Shown: positions 1-7,047 of the stretch, piece after piece
How the letters are laid out: the number at the start of each line of letters is the position of its first letter
How positions within the stretch are numbered: position 1 is the stretch's first letter
Assembly (NCBI GenBank): GCA_014860845.1
Contig: JACZIY010000818.1
Coordinates: 1 to 9,617 of the forward strand
DNA: 9,617 nucleotides
From: Anaerolineaceae bacterium
Lineage (GTDB): Bacteria; Chloroflexota; Anaerolineae; Anaerolineales; Anaerolineaceae
Direction: 5' to 3'
Notes under the pieces: model-generated
Seen by the model: only the letters and a program-made list of their open reading frames with translations
Told to the model about the DNA's origin: nothing
Databases searched by the model: none
Program-made: the position numbers and the translations under genes

Positions 1-1
1 G

Positions 2-658
2 GCGTCATTCAAACAATCCTTTCTCGATGGCGCTGATATACTCGAAACTGATCTTCAGGTCAGCAAGGATAATCAATTCATCTGCATCCACGATGGCAGC
101 ATCGATCGTACCACTGACGGAACCGGTCTGGTCTCAGATTATTCCGTAGAGGAATTAAAGCAATTTACAGCCTATTATGGCAGAAAAGAATTCAGGTCGG
201 AAAGAATCCCATTATTGACTGAACTGGCATCCATGCTTCCACAGGATGTAGCCCTGGCACTCGAACTTAAATCCGATCGCTTTCTGGAGGATGAAACCTG
301 CCAGCAATTAGTTGAAGTGTTAACCTCAGCCGGGATTCGGGATCGCACCTTTGTGATCTCCTTCTCTAAAGAACGCGTATTATGCTTACACCGGCTTGCA
401 TCGGATATCCCAGCCGGGCTGATCACCATGTCCGGCTACATCCCCGACCCAGAGATGCAGATCATCGGTCCTTTCTGGCCATTGGTAATCCTCAATCCTT
501 TCTATATCCGTCAGGTACGTAAAAACCAACAAATCGTCTGCCCGCTCGATCCCACCCCGGATAAACGACTATGGATTTATGAAAAAATGAAAGTTGACGC
601 TGTCCTGACGGATAATCCACAGAAAACATGCAAGTTAATCCGGAAATATGATCAATAA
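2..658 (+). CDS. Glycerophosphodiester phosphodiesterase, 5'-truncated by window edge
   Basis: The product hydrolyses glycerophosphodiesters to sn-glycerol 3-phosphate and an alcohol, in phospholipid turnover. The frame is open from base 2, and 218 residues are visible. Seen near the start is GADILETDLQ, which supplies the metal-binding Glu15 and Asp17 of the partial protein. It is followed by HDGSIDRTTDGTG (His30 onward), the classical GDPD signature. Later come IPLLTEL, LELKSD and a C-terminal VDAVLTDNPQ, which match the family's conserved IPTLEE, ELK and TDNP blocks. About 20-30 residues carrying the first catalytic His (HRG motif) lie outside the window. The ATG at 215 is internal, because the signature motifs lie upstream of it. 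No signal peptide can be judged. The stop overlaps the next gene's start by 11 bp, so the two are probably translated from one message. Family is sure; substrate is unknown. Confidence 0.93.
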   Translation, partial: ASFKQSFLDGADILETDLQVSKDNQFICIHDGSIDRTTDGTGLVSDYSVEELKQFTAYYGRKEFRSERIPLLTELASMLPQDVALALELKSDRFLEDETCQQLVEVLTSAGIRDRTFVISFSKERVLCLHRLASDIPAGLITMSGYIPDPEMQIIGPFWPLVILNPFYIRQVRKNQQIVCPLDPTPDKRLWIYEKMKVDAVLTDNPQKTCKLIRKYDQ

Positions 659-1517
659 TCAGAATGGGGTGATCAGAAATTTTCATAGCCAGGCTGATAT
701 GGAGTTCGCTGCCAGTTTAACCAAACATGAGGGCTGGCATAGTGAAACAATACTGGAAATCCAGTCCTTTTTTGAACACGAACCTCAAGGGTGCTTTCTT
801 TATGAACAAAATGGCGTTTGCGTTGGAATTTGCATCGCTACGGCTTACCATCAAATTGGTTTTATTGGAGAGTTGATCGTCGACAGGAAATATCGAAATC
901 TGGGTATTGGCAAAGCTCTGATGCATCAGTCTATTCAATTTTTACAAAAAAACCACCTGCGCGGAATTTTTCTGGATGGAGTTCAAAAAGCCATTCCTTT
1001 ATATGAAAGTCTTGGCTTCAAACCAATCTGCCGTTCACTGAGATTCTTCGGCCAGATACCTGCAAAGGAATCCACAGAAGTTCAACCGATGAGCATAGAA
1101 GACCTGCAGGAAGTGTTCCTCCTGGATCAGCGCACTTTCGGTGATGACCGGAGCTTTTTTCTGCAAAGGAGATGGCAGAATTATCCAGATCTGGCATTGG
1201 TATGGAAACAAAATCATCACATATCAGGTTATTTGTTTGGAAGGGTTGGCTCGGGAGGTTGGGTTACAGTTGGCCCCTGGGTTCGTCTAAATGATCAACC
1301 AGCTGATTTAACCTTATTGTCTCACTTGCAGGCTAAGATTGGAAATCAACCCTTCAGTATCGGTATTCTTGAAAACAGAAAATCGATCATTCCACAAATC
1401 GTGATGGCTGGCATGCAACCCCAATCCGATCCACCCACCCGCATGATATTGGGCATAGGCAACAATCCAGGGGATAACGACCAATGTTGTGCGATAGGAT
1501 CGCCGGCAAAAGGCTAA
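648..1517 (+). CDS. Two-domain GNAT family N-acetyltransferase
   Basis: This is a predicted cytoplasmic acetyl-CoA-dependent acyltransferase of 289 residues. The N-terminal half (about 8-135) is a typical GNAT fold. GFIGELIVDRKYRNLGIGKA (71-90) is motif A with the R-x-x-G-x-G pyrophosphate-binding loop at 83-88, and AIPLYESLGFKP (115-126) is motif B. The C-terminal half (about 145-289) resembles the second GNAT-like domain found in YitH-type proteins. It has DQRTFGDDR (160-168), a glycine-rich GRVGSGGWVTVGPW (198-211) and a final AIGSPAKG close to the family's usual A-S-P-x-x-G ending. The length suits this two-domain architecture. The ATG at 648 lies inside the preceding gene's last codons, and no strong Shine-Dalgarno is visible, which suggests translational coupling. 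The acceptor substrate cannot be told, and linkage to the phosphodiesterase does not define it. Confidence 0.88.
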   Translation: MINNQNGVIRNFHSQADMEFAASLTKHEGWHSETILEIQSFFEHEPQGCFLYEQNGVCVGICIATAYHQIGFIGELIVDRKYRNLGIGKALMHQSIQFLQKNHLRGIFLDGVQKAIPLYESLGFKPICRSLRFFGQIPAKESTEVQPMSIEDLQEVFLLDQRTFGDDRSFFLQRRWQNYPDLALVWKQNHHISGYLFGRVGSGGWVTVGPWVRLNDQPADLTLLSHLQAKIGNQPFSIGILENRKSIIPQIVMAGMQPQSDPPTRMILGIGNNPGDNDQCCAIGSPAKG

Positions 1518-1545
1518 ATTCAGAAACCATATCTGTAAGGTGGAA

Positions 1546-3549
1546 CTAACTCCAATCGCGCAGAAAGAATCGGATATCCCGTGGTGGTAGTGTCACCATC
1601 TGGTCATCCATTACGAATGTTTTCTCATTCCTGGTGAAATTAAAAGCAATGCGATGGTTTCCGCGTTGAATCACCACTACCCCATCCGGTAGATCCAGAA
1701 TCCCTTCATAATTCAAGGATTTCATGAAATATTTTAAAATGGCTTTTGATTGCTCGTGATTGGGATAGAAACCTAAATAATATACATTCCCGGCGCCAAA
1801 ATCATGATCCGTAACAGCTGCACGACCAGACATTGGCCCGCCTAAATAACGTACCAGAATATTCACGATTTCGTTATCGTCCGGACGAATGGATTCTGTC
1901 CAAATTCCAACATCACCATATAAACCTGATATTTCAGAACGTATGGCAAATTGTACATCGATGGGTAAGGATTGCCAGTCATTGATAATTCCACCTACCA
2001 ATGATCTCAGTAATCCAGGTAATGGTTCGTTAACCAATATATTTGATTCATTTTTACTACCAGACCGGGGACCTAATAACAGGGAACCTCCTCTGGCAAC
2101 ATAAGCTTCCAAATGGGCAATAATATCCGGATCACCAATAAACATCAATGGAGCAATCACCAAACGATATTCGCTTAGATCAGCATCGTACGGTACGAGA
2201 TCAGCACTAATACCCAATTCAACCAGTGCACGGTAGTAAGAGAATACCGTTCGCAAATAATCATAATCTTTTCGATGCGGTTGGATTTTGATCGCCCATA
2301 AGTCATCAAAACGAGTCAGAATCGCTACCGGCGAATTAAGCGGTTCATCCCGCAATTGTTGCATCACCGGTGATTCTGGCAGCAAATTCGCTATCTCCTT
2401 ATAACCCATATCCAATGAGCCATCATGTTTTAACAAACCCGATTGGTAACTCTCCTGCGCAAAACGGGTTGCCCGCCAGCGGAAATACACAACTGTCTCC
2501 GCGCCATTCGCTACAGCGTGCCAGGTCCACAAACGTACTGTTCCTGGGCGAATACCGGGATTGATTTCCCCCCAATTTGTTTGTCCTACTTGTTGCTGCA
2601 TCACCCAAAATGGTTTTGATTTTGCTCCACGTACCCAGGCATGGAAGAAACCAGTGATATAAGGATCACCTACATCGTAAGAAAATTCCGGTATGGAATC
2701 CCAGGGAGCATATAACCGACTGGTAAATTTTTCTGCCTGGCCAGTCGGAGATGAATTCCAGGATAAGAAGTCGAGATCATTTGCTAATTGATGAGTATCT
2801 ATTTCAAAGGAGCCAAAATCCGGATTATGGGTGATAAATTGGTTTTCAGTATTTTCACGAAGGATATCAACCTGAATTTTTTGATAATTAATAAATGAAT
2901 CAGATGAAAAACGGTGATAATCCAGAACCTGAGAAGGATTGGGGGTGGCCACGGTCAAATTCGGCGGATAAATTTCATTCCAATTGGTATAAACCTGACT
3001 CCAGAAAATTGTTCCCCATGAATTATTCAGATGATTTAAAGTCTGGTATCGATTTATTAACCATGCTCGAAATTGGCTCACACATCGGTCGCAATAACAA
3101 CGCACAGAATGATGCGCGCCGAATTCATTATCCACCTGCCATCCAATCACCGCAGGATGTTTTCCATAGCGGTAGGCTAATTGTGTGACAATCTTTCTGG
3201 TGTAATCATGGAAGGCTAAGTTGTTAGGGCAATAATGCCGACGGGATCCAAAATTCTTACTGATACCATTTTCTGCTACTGGTAAAATATCAGGATGTTC
3301 ATAGATCATCCAGGATGGTGGTGCTGAAGTTGGAGTGCTAAGAACCACCTGAATTTCTTCATGATGTAAAATGTCCAGAATTCGATCCAGCCAATCCCAC
3401 TCAAACATTCCTTGTGAGGGTTCCATCTTAAACCAGGCGAATTCACCAATTCTGACGATTCGCAAACCCAGTTCACACATCGCTTTCGCATCAATCTGCC
3501 AGATCTCTTCAGCATTTTGTTCAGGATAGTAACAAACACCTAATTTCAT
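1546..3549 (-). CDS. GH42 beta-galactosidase-like protein with Glu-to-Gln at the nucleophile position
   Basis: This is a glycoside hydrolase family 42 homologue of 667 residues, full length, with no signal peptide and so probably cytoplasmic. The catalytic TIM barrel covers about 1-390, starting with GVCYYPEQ and RIGEFAWF. The acid/base Glu142 is in WQVDNEFG. Four cysteines match the structural zinc site of the Thermus A4 enzyme: Cys107, Cys151, Cys153 and Cys156. A trimerisation domain (about 400-610) and a small C-terminal beta domain follow. The segment KPFWVMQQQVGQTNWG (312-327) aligns with the family block where a Glu follows Met (WVMEQQPG in A4-type enzymes). Here residue 318 is Gln, codon CAG at 2598-2596. 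The active family hydrolyses terminal beta-galactosides by a retaining mechanism that needs this Glu, so hydrolase activity is doubtful. The start is supported by AAAGGTG placed 7 bp before the ATG. The gene stands alone, divergent from the sigma operon and convergent with the GNAT gene (28-bp gap). Confidence 0.93.
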   Translation of the reverse strand: MKLGVCYYPEQNAEEIWQIDAKAMCELGLRIVRIGEFAWFKMEPSQGMFEWDWLDRILDILHHEEIQVVLSTPTSAPPSWMIYEHPDILPVAENGISKNFGSRRHYCPNNLAFHDYTRKIVTQLAYRYGKHPAVIGWQVDNEFGAHHSVRCYCDRCVSQFRAWLINRYQTLNHLNNSWGTIFWSQVYTNWNEIYPPNLTVATPNPSQVLDYHRFSSDSFINYQKIQVDILRENTENQFITHNPDFGSFEIDTHQLANDLDFLSWNSSPTGQAEKFTSRLYAPWDSIPEFSYDVGDPYITGFFHAWVRGAKSKPFWVMQQQVGQTNWGEINPGIRPGTVRLWTWHAVANGAETVVYFRWRATRFAQESYQSGLLKHDGSLDMGYKEIANLLPESPVMQQLRDEPLNSPVAILTRFDDLWAIKIQPHRKDYDYLRTVFSYYRALVELGISADLVPYDADLSEYRLVIAPLMFIGDPDIIAHLEAYVARGGSLLLGPRSGSKNESNILVNEPLPGLLRSLVGGIINDWQSLPIDVQFAIRSEISGLYGDVGIWTESIRPDDNEIVNILVRYLGGPMSGRAAVTDHDFGAGNVYYLGFYPNHEQSKAILKYFMKSLNYEGILDLPDGVVVIQRGNHRIAFNFTRNEKTFVMDDQMVTLPPRDIRFFLRDWS

Positions 3550-3694
3550 ATCATTACACCTTTATTTCGGTTTTAAGAATACTCACTCAAAAAAATAATT
3601 ATTCAAAAAAATCAATTCGGAAAAACATAGAGCATTTTCAAAAGGTATGAAAAAGGAGAAATACTTCCAACAATCTATCGTTGATATAATTTCT

Positions 3695-3715
3695 ATGAAA
3701 TCTCTTTAATTTCAT
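3695..3715. promoter_or_regulatory. Candidate operator: ATGAAAT inverted repeat
   Basis: ATGAAAT (3695-3701) and ATTTCAT (3709-3715) form a perfect inverted repeat with a 7-base spacer. It lies 146 bp upstream of the GH42 start and about 170 bp upstream of the sigma start. The symmetry could serve a dimeric regulator of either gene. In such AT-rich DNA a 7-bp match may be chance, so this is weak. Confidence 0.25.
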
Positions 3716-3824
3716 TATATATCAATAAAAAAATGGTTTTCTTTCCAGTGGCTTAACAAAATATCTTTGACAGTATTCCTCATATCCTTGGGATTTCGAA
3801 TAGATGAAATTAATCCCTAATTAT

Positions 3825-3856
3825 TTGACACCTTTTACCTATCAGATGCGTATATT
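3825..3856 (+). promoter_or_regulatory. Candidate promoter of the sigma operon
   Basis: A consensus TTGACA (3825-3830) is followed by TATATT (3851-3856). The 20-bp spacer is longer than the usual 16-18, which lowers confidence. The site is 27 bp upstream of the chosen GTG start and in the right orientation. A promoter read by the operon's own sigma factor would look different and may lie in the same stretch, but I cannot recognise one. Confidence 0.3.
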
Positions 3857-3873
3857 ATGATGAAGCAAAAAAT

Positions 3874-3877
3874 GGAG
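3874..3877 (+). promoter_or_regulatory. Ribosome binding site deciding the sigma factor start
   Basis: GGAG at 3874-3877 is followed by 5 bases and then GTG at 3883. The alternative in-frame GTG at 3877 overlaps this GGAG and would have no usable ribosome binding site. The later GTG is therefore preferred. Confidence 0.55.
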
Positions 3878-3882
3878 TGTTT

Positions 3883-4479
3883 GTGAATAACATCGAGCCT
3901 GATATTCTGAAACTTTCAATGAAAGGCGATGAAACTGCTTTCAACCAGATCGTTGAGAGTTTTCAAAAGCCAGTATTTAATTTATGTTACAGAATGTTAG
4001 GCAATTCGGAAGCAGCGGAAGATGCAGCACAGGAAACATTTTGGAGGGCTTTTCAATCGATCAAAAAATACAACCCTGATCGATCATTTGCCACATGGTT
4101 ACTCTCCATAGCTGCACACTATTGTATTGATCAGCATCGTAGACGCAAGCTCCCTGTTTTGGATATTGATGATTTTTTAGCTGAAACAACACCGGATCAT
4201 AATACACCCAATCCAGAAGCAGTGACATTACAAAAAGAGCACCAATCACAAATACAGGAATTATTGAATGAATTACCAGAACTCGACCGCGCTTCCATCG
4301 TTTTGAGATATTGGCATGAATGCTCCGAAGAAGAGATCAGTCAGGTACTCGATATAACAATCAACGCCGTAAAAAGCAGATTGCACCGAGCGAGAAAAAA
4401 GTTAGCAGTAGCCTGGCAATCTCAAAACCAGACCTCCTCCCATGTAGAAAGGATGAAAAATGGATCACCAGCCTTTTGA
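3883..4479 (+). CDS. ECF (group IV, RpoE-like) RNA polymerase sigma factor
   Basis: This is a 198-residue sigma factor that would direct RNA polymerase to a dedicated promoter set when released from its anti-sigma partner. Region 2 (about 18-88) shows the family's hallmark DAAQETFWRAF (47-57) followed by FATWLLSIAAHYCIDQHRRR (69-88), the -10 recognition and melting helices. There is a linker rich in Asp, Pro and Thr. Region 4 (about 124-176) has LPELDRASIVLRYWHECS, then EEEISQVLDITINAVKSRLHRARKKL, a helix-turn-helix that would bind the -35 element. Regions 1 and 3 are absent, as expected for ECF types. The GTG at 3883 is chosen from the GGAG spacing; GTG at 3877 would add two residues. The coding end overlaps the anti-sigma gene by 20 bp, so the pair is almost certainly co-transcribed. 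Which ECF group it belongs to I cannot tell. Confidence 0.95.
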   Translation: MNNIEPDILKLSMKGDETAFNQIVESFQKPVFNLCYRMLGNSEAAEDAAQETFWRAFQSIKKYNPDRSFATWLLSIAAHYCIDQHRRRKLPVLDIDDFLAETTPDHNTPNPEAVTLQKEHQSQIQELLNELPELDRASIVLRYWHECSEEEISQVLDITINAVKSRLHRARKKLAVAWQSQNQTSSHVERMKNGSPAF

Positions 4480-4996
4480 AGAATGGATTTTTGAACAAAA
4501 AGAAAGAACAAAAGAGGATAACATTAAATTGAACCAGCATTTACTCGAATGCGATCAATGTACCGATCTGCAATCAGCCTGGGGTCAGGTAGAAACACTA
4601 TTGTTCCAGACCCCTATGGCAGTACCAGCAATCGGGTTTTCACAACGATTTGCTGCCAGAATGGAAATGAATAAAGAAGTGCTACATAAAAAACAAGCCA
4701 TCAAAACTTTGATTGGTGATGGATTGATATTAATTATTATTACACTTATTTTAGGGGCCATATTTTTTCTTTCATATACAACCGGAGAGCTCATCGTTGG
4801 AGCTGTATCAACATTTACAGGCATTGTCCAGGCATTTATCAATCTACGGGCAATGGTTTTTCAATTCTTCCAAAGTATTCCAACAATAGCTGTCGTCTTT
4901 GGATGGATCTTGCTCATCGTTTGGGGCATCATCCTTACTCCACTTTGGGGATTAACAGTCTGGAAAGTGTCAAAACAAGGAGTTTTAGTAAAATGA
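4460..4996 (+). CDS. Membrane anti-sigma factor with zinc-finger motif
   Basis: This 178-residue protein is predicted to hold the preceding ECF sigma factor inactive at the membrane. His27, Cys31 and Cys34 form the H-x3-C-x2-C pattern of the ZAS/zf-HC2 anti-sigma domain (in LNQHLLECDQC). After a cytoplasmic linker (about 45-82) there is a strong hydrophobic helix at 85-105, a second less polar stretch at 110-135, and a third at 141-163. This gives two or three membrane segments and a short tail. The ATG at 4460 lies inside the sigma gene, with AAAGGA a few bases upstream. Its stop TGA shares an ATGA with the next gene's start. Identification rests on the zinc motif, the size, the membrane anchor and the overlap with a sigma gene. 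The regulated-proteolysis site or signal is not visible. Confidence 0.9.
   Translation: MDHQPFEEWIFEQKERTKEDNIKLNQHLLECDQCTDLQSAWGQVETLLFQTPMAVPAIGFSQRFAARMEMNKEVLHKKQAIKTLIGDGLILIIITLILGAIFFLSYTTGELIVGAVSTFTGIVQAFINLRAMVFQFFQSIPTIAVVFGWILLIVWGIILTPLWGLTVWKVSKQGVLVK
4977..4982 (+). promoter_or_regulatory. Ribosome binding site for the bactofilin-like gene
   Basis: AAGGAG at 4977-4982 precedes the ATG at 4993 by 10 bases. Together with the Sec signal peptide beginning at that ATG, it supports 4993 over the in-frame ATG at 4903 further upstream. Confidence 0.6.
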
Positions 4997-6075
4997 AAAT
5001 TTCAAAAAGATTTATCTCAATTTTGATATTGTTGTTTATGGTTTTTGCACATGTTGGTAGTGTATCTGCAAACACTTTAATCGATCCACCACCAACCATT
5101 AATGAAGATAAGGTTGTCCTGGGACAATCATTTACTTTGAAGGAAAATCAGACACTTAATGGTGATCTGGCAGTAATAGGTGGAACTGCAATATTAAGAA
5201 TCGGCTCACAAGTCAACGGTGACATTGCCATCATCGGTGGAATCCTGGAAATTGATGGCATTGTAACAGGCGATATCCAGGCTATTGGTGGTACTGTTAC
5301 ACTCAACCAGAACGCTGTGATTGAAGGATCCTTTTATAATTTTGGTTCTAATTTACACCAAATGGATGGGGCTCGAATTGAAGGCACTCAGATCTCAAAT
5401 CTGCCATTTGATTTCAATTTTGGAAAAATTGATGTTCCGGATACGACCAATATTCCACTGGAAGCAGCCAGAAAAACAACCGGCTTTGTAACAAAAATCT
5501 TATGGTCAATTTTGCAGATTATCGCCATGGGTGGTTTAGCCATGCTTGTGCTATTAATTGCTCCTAAATCAACAGAGCGAATTTCTACCGCCATCGGAAA
5601 TCAACCTTTCACCCATTGGGGTATTGGATTGCTAACTGCTTTTGCTTTTCCAGCTGCAATTCTGGTATGTTTAATTACAATTATCTTCATTCCTTTGGGT
5701 TTGATTGGCATCATGGCATTGATGGTAGCTGTCACTTACGGATGGATTGCATTGGGGTATGAAATTGGTAAGCGACTTTTCGGTGCAAAATCCGGTTTGT
5801 CACCAGCATTAATTGCCGGATTGGGAACCGTAATCCTTTCCATTGTAGGGAGAGTCTTAGGAGCAATTCCCTGTATAGGATGGTTGCTGGTTAGCACATT
5901 AAGTATGTTCGGATTAGGTGCCATCATTCTAACCCGGATTGGAACACGTGATTATCCCGAAGTTTTACCCAAACCTGTATTGAGTACCTCAGTTACACCG
6001 GTAATGGATGAAGTGATACCTTCATCCCCTGAACCACAACGTGATGAAAACAATTTTGAAAGTAAAGAAAAATAA
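4993..6075 (+). CDS. Exported bactofilin-like repeat protein with C-terminal membrane domain
   Basis: This is a 360-residue predicted membrane protein. Residues 1-26 form a signal peptide (Lys/Arg start, hydrophobic core, GSVSA before Asn27). Residues 55-135 contain four tandem repeats of 17-19 residues: NGDLAVIGG, NGDIAIIGG, TGDIQAIGG and a degenerate EGSFYNFGS. This is the pattern of a bactofilin-type beta-helix (polymer-forming domain), here placed outside the cytoplasm. A linker leads to about five hydrophobic helices (168-189, 208-230, 232-256, 270-288 and 292-313) and a charged, Pro- and Glu-rich tail (317-360). Start at 4993 is chosen because it begins the signal peptide, has AAGGAG upstream and overlaps the anti-sigma stop as ATGA. 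Position in the operon suggests a target or sensor of the sigma pathway at the cell envelope. The mechanism is unknown; bactofilins proper are cytoplasmic, so function should not be copied from them. Confidence 0.8.
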   Translation: MKISKRFISILILLFMVFAHVGSVSANTLIDPPPTINEDKVVLGQSFTLKENQTLNGDLAVIGGTAILRIGSQVNGDIAIIGGILEIDGIVTGDIQAIGGTVTLNQNAVIEGSFYNFGSNLHQMDGARIEGTQISNLPFDFNFGKIDVPDTTNIPLEAARKTTGFVTKILWSILQIIAMGGLAMLVLLIAPKSTERISTAIGNQPFTHWGIGLLTAFAFPAAILVCLITIIFIPLGLIGIMALMVAVTYGWIALGYEIGKRLFGAKSGLSPALIAGLGTVILSIVGRVLGAIPCIGWLLVSTLSMFGLGAIILTRIGTRDYPEVLPKPVLSTSVTPVMDEVIPSSPEPQRDENNFESKEK

Positions 6076-6087
6076 TTTAAATGATTT

Positions 6088-6091
6088 GAGG
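6088..6091 (+). promoter_or_regulatory. Ribosome binding site deciding the lipoprotein start
   Basis: GAGG at 6088-6091 with a 6-base spacer precedes the ATG at 6098. The alternative ATG at 6041 would lie inside the previous gene and add 19 residues before the signal peptide, so 6098 is preferred. Confidence 0.6.
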
Positions 6092-6097
6092 TTTGAA

Positions 6098-6949
6098 ATG
6101 AAATTTAAAATAATGATTGTAATTTTTATACTGTTGTTTACTTCTTTGGCTTGTTCTTTCAATGTGAACTTACCCAAAGTCACAACTTCTAATGAAACCA
6201 CTTACGCGATTAACGAAGCTGTTCCACAAGGCCAGGATAGTTCCGAACTGGAAATCGGCATGGGAGCTGGACGGTTGAACATAATGGGGGGTTCAGATAA
6301 CTGGGTCACCGGTGAAGTTCGCTACAATGTTTCCCTCTGGAATCCTGAAATTCATCAAACGAATTATGGTATCCGCATTATCCAGGAAACCAATAAACAA
6401 ATAGGAATCCCCGATGAAAAGGTAATCAATGATTGGGATATTCAATTAGGTGATCATCCGACCGATCTGGAAATCAATGCGGGAGCTTACCAGGGGAATT
6501 TGGATCTGAGTGGAATACCGCTTACCAAAGTAAGAATTAGTGATGGGGCTAGCCAGGGAAATATCCGCTTTGACACCTTGAATCCTGTTGAAATGACTTC
6601 ATTCCACTATTCAACAGGTGCTTCTCAGATCGAAATCATTGGGCTGGCCAATACCAATACGGATAGCATGGTTTTTGATGCTGGTCCTGGATCTTACACA
6701 CTTGATTTTTCCGGTGATTTACAGAGAGATATGGATATTGAAATCAACTTTGGTTTGGGTGACGTGAAAATCATAGTACCCAAAGGTGTATCAGCGTATG
6801 TAATTGTTGATGGCGGCCTGAACAATGTTGAGTTGAAAGGCACCTGGAATGTTTCCGGTAATGAATATAATTTATATGGAACTGGCCCGCAATTGTCTTT
6901 TGATGTGAAAATGGGCATCGGAAACCTTCAATTGATCAGCCAACCATAA
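6098..6949 (+). CDS. Putative lipoprotein with toast_rack / LiaF-like beta repeats
   Basis: This is a 283-residue exported protein. MKFKIMIVIFILLFTSLAC gives a lipoprotein-type signal sequence with Cys19 as the likely lipidated residue. The -3 position is Ser rather than the usual Leu, so lipidation is probable, not certain. The mature part is rich in beta strands. A segment at 50-65 (ELEIGMGAGRLNIMGG) recurs in degenerate form at 123-136 (DLEINAGAYQGNLD), at 148-157 (SDGASQGNIR) and at 212-224 (MDIEINFGLGDVK). The C-terminal part, with IIVPKGVSAYVIVDGGLNNVELKG (225-248), resembles the LiaF/YvlB-type cell-envelope stress domain. No catalytic residues are apparent. It is the last gene of the sigma operon, 22 bp after the bactofilin-like gene and just before a terminator. 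A role in envelope stress response is inferred from context and fold type only. Confidence 0.75.
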   Translation: MKFKIMIVIFILLFTSLACSFNVNLPKVTTSNETTYAINEAVPQGQDSSELEIGMGAGRLNIMGGSDNWVTGEVRYNVSLWNPEIHQTNYGIRIIQETNKQIGIPDEKVINDWDIQLGDHPTDLEINAGAYQGNLDLSGIPLTKVRISDGASQGNIRFDTLNPVEMTSFHYSTGASQIEIIGLANTNTDSMVFDAGPGSYTLDFSGDLQRDMDIEINFGLGDVKIIVPKGVSAYVIVDGGLNNVELKGTWNVSGNEYNLYGTGPQLSFDVKMGIGNLQLISQP

Positions 6950-6963
6950 TTTTTCATCTTTTG

Positions 6964-7000
6964 AAAAAAAAGCATCCTGAATGACCTGGATGCTTTTTTT
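6964..7000. terminator. Bidirectional rho-independent terminator
   Basis: AGCATCC (6971-6977) pairs with GGATGCT (6988-6994) around a 10-base loop. An A tract on the left (6964-6970) and a T tract on the right (6995-7000) extend the stem and give a U-run in either direction. It lies between the converging sigma operon (stop at 6949) and nadD (stop at 7048), so it probably ends both transcripts. Confidence 0.88.
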
Positions 7001-7047
7001 CTGAATTCATTTCTTTCCTGAACAGATTTTATTAAAATCGGATAATC

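Larger units (their letters stand above)
3550..3882. other. Divergent AT-rich intergenic region
   Basis: This 333-bp stretch separates the leftward GH42 gene from the rightward sigma operon, so it must hold both promoters. It is rich in A and T runs, especially 3586-3612. I see no open reading frame with gene-like content. It contains a 7-bp inverted repeat at 3695-3715 and two TTGACA hexamers (3767-3772 and 3825-3830), both in sigma-gene orientation. I found no convincing -35/-10 pair for the GH42 gene. Confidence 0.7.

Noticed and set aside
1518..1545. Possible terminator between the converging GNAT and GH42 genes
   Set aside because: The 28-bp gap has no stem of useful length and no T-run.
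1546..3549. GH42 gene as a pseudogene because of the missing nucleophile
   Set aside because: The frame is intact over 667 codons and all other conserved blocks, domains and zinc cysteines are present. One substitution alone does not show decay.
3586..3612. A-rich tract as a possible repeat or origin-like element
   Set aside because: It shows no iterated unit, DnaA-box-like motif or symmetry beyond simple A and T runs in a promoter region.
3767..3795. TTGACA at 3767-3772 as a second promoter of the sigma operon
   Set aside because: At 16-18 bp spacing the candidate -10 sequences are TGGGAT, GGGATT or GGATTT, which are too far from consensus.
4903..4992. Upstream in-frame ATG that would extend the bactofilin-like protein by 30 residues
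   Set aside because: It would lie inside the anti-sigma gene and bury the signal peptide. The ATG at 4993 has AAGGAG upstream and the ATGA overlap.
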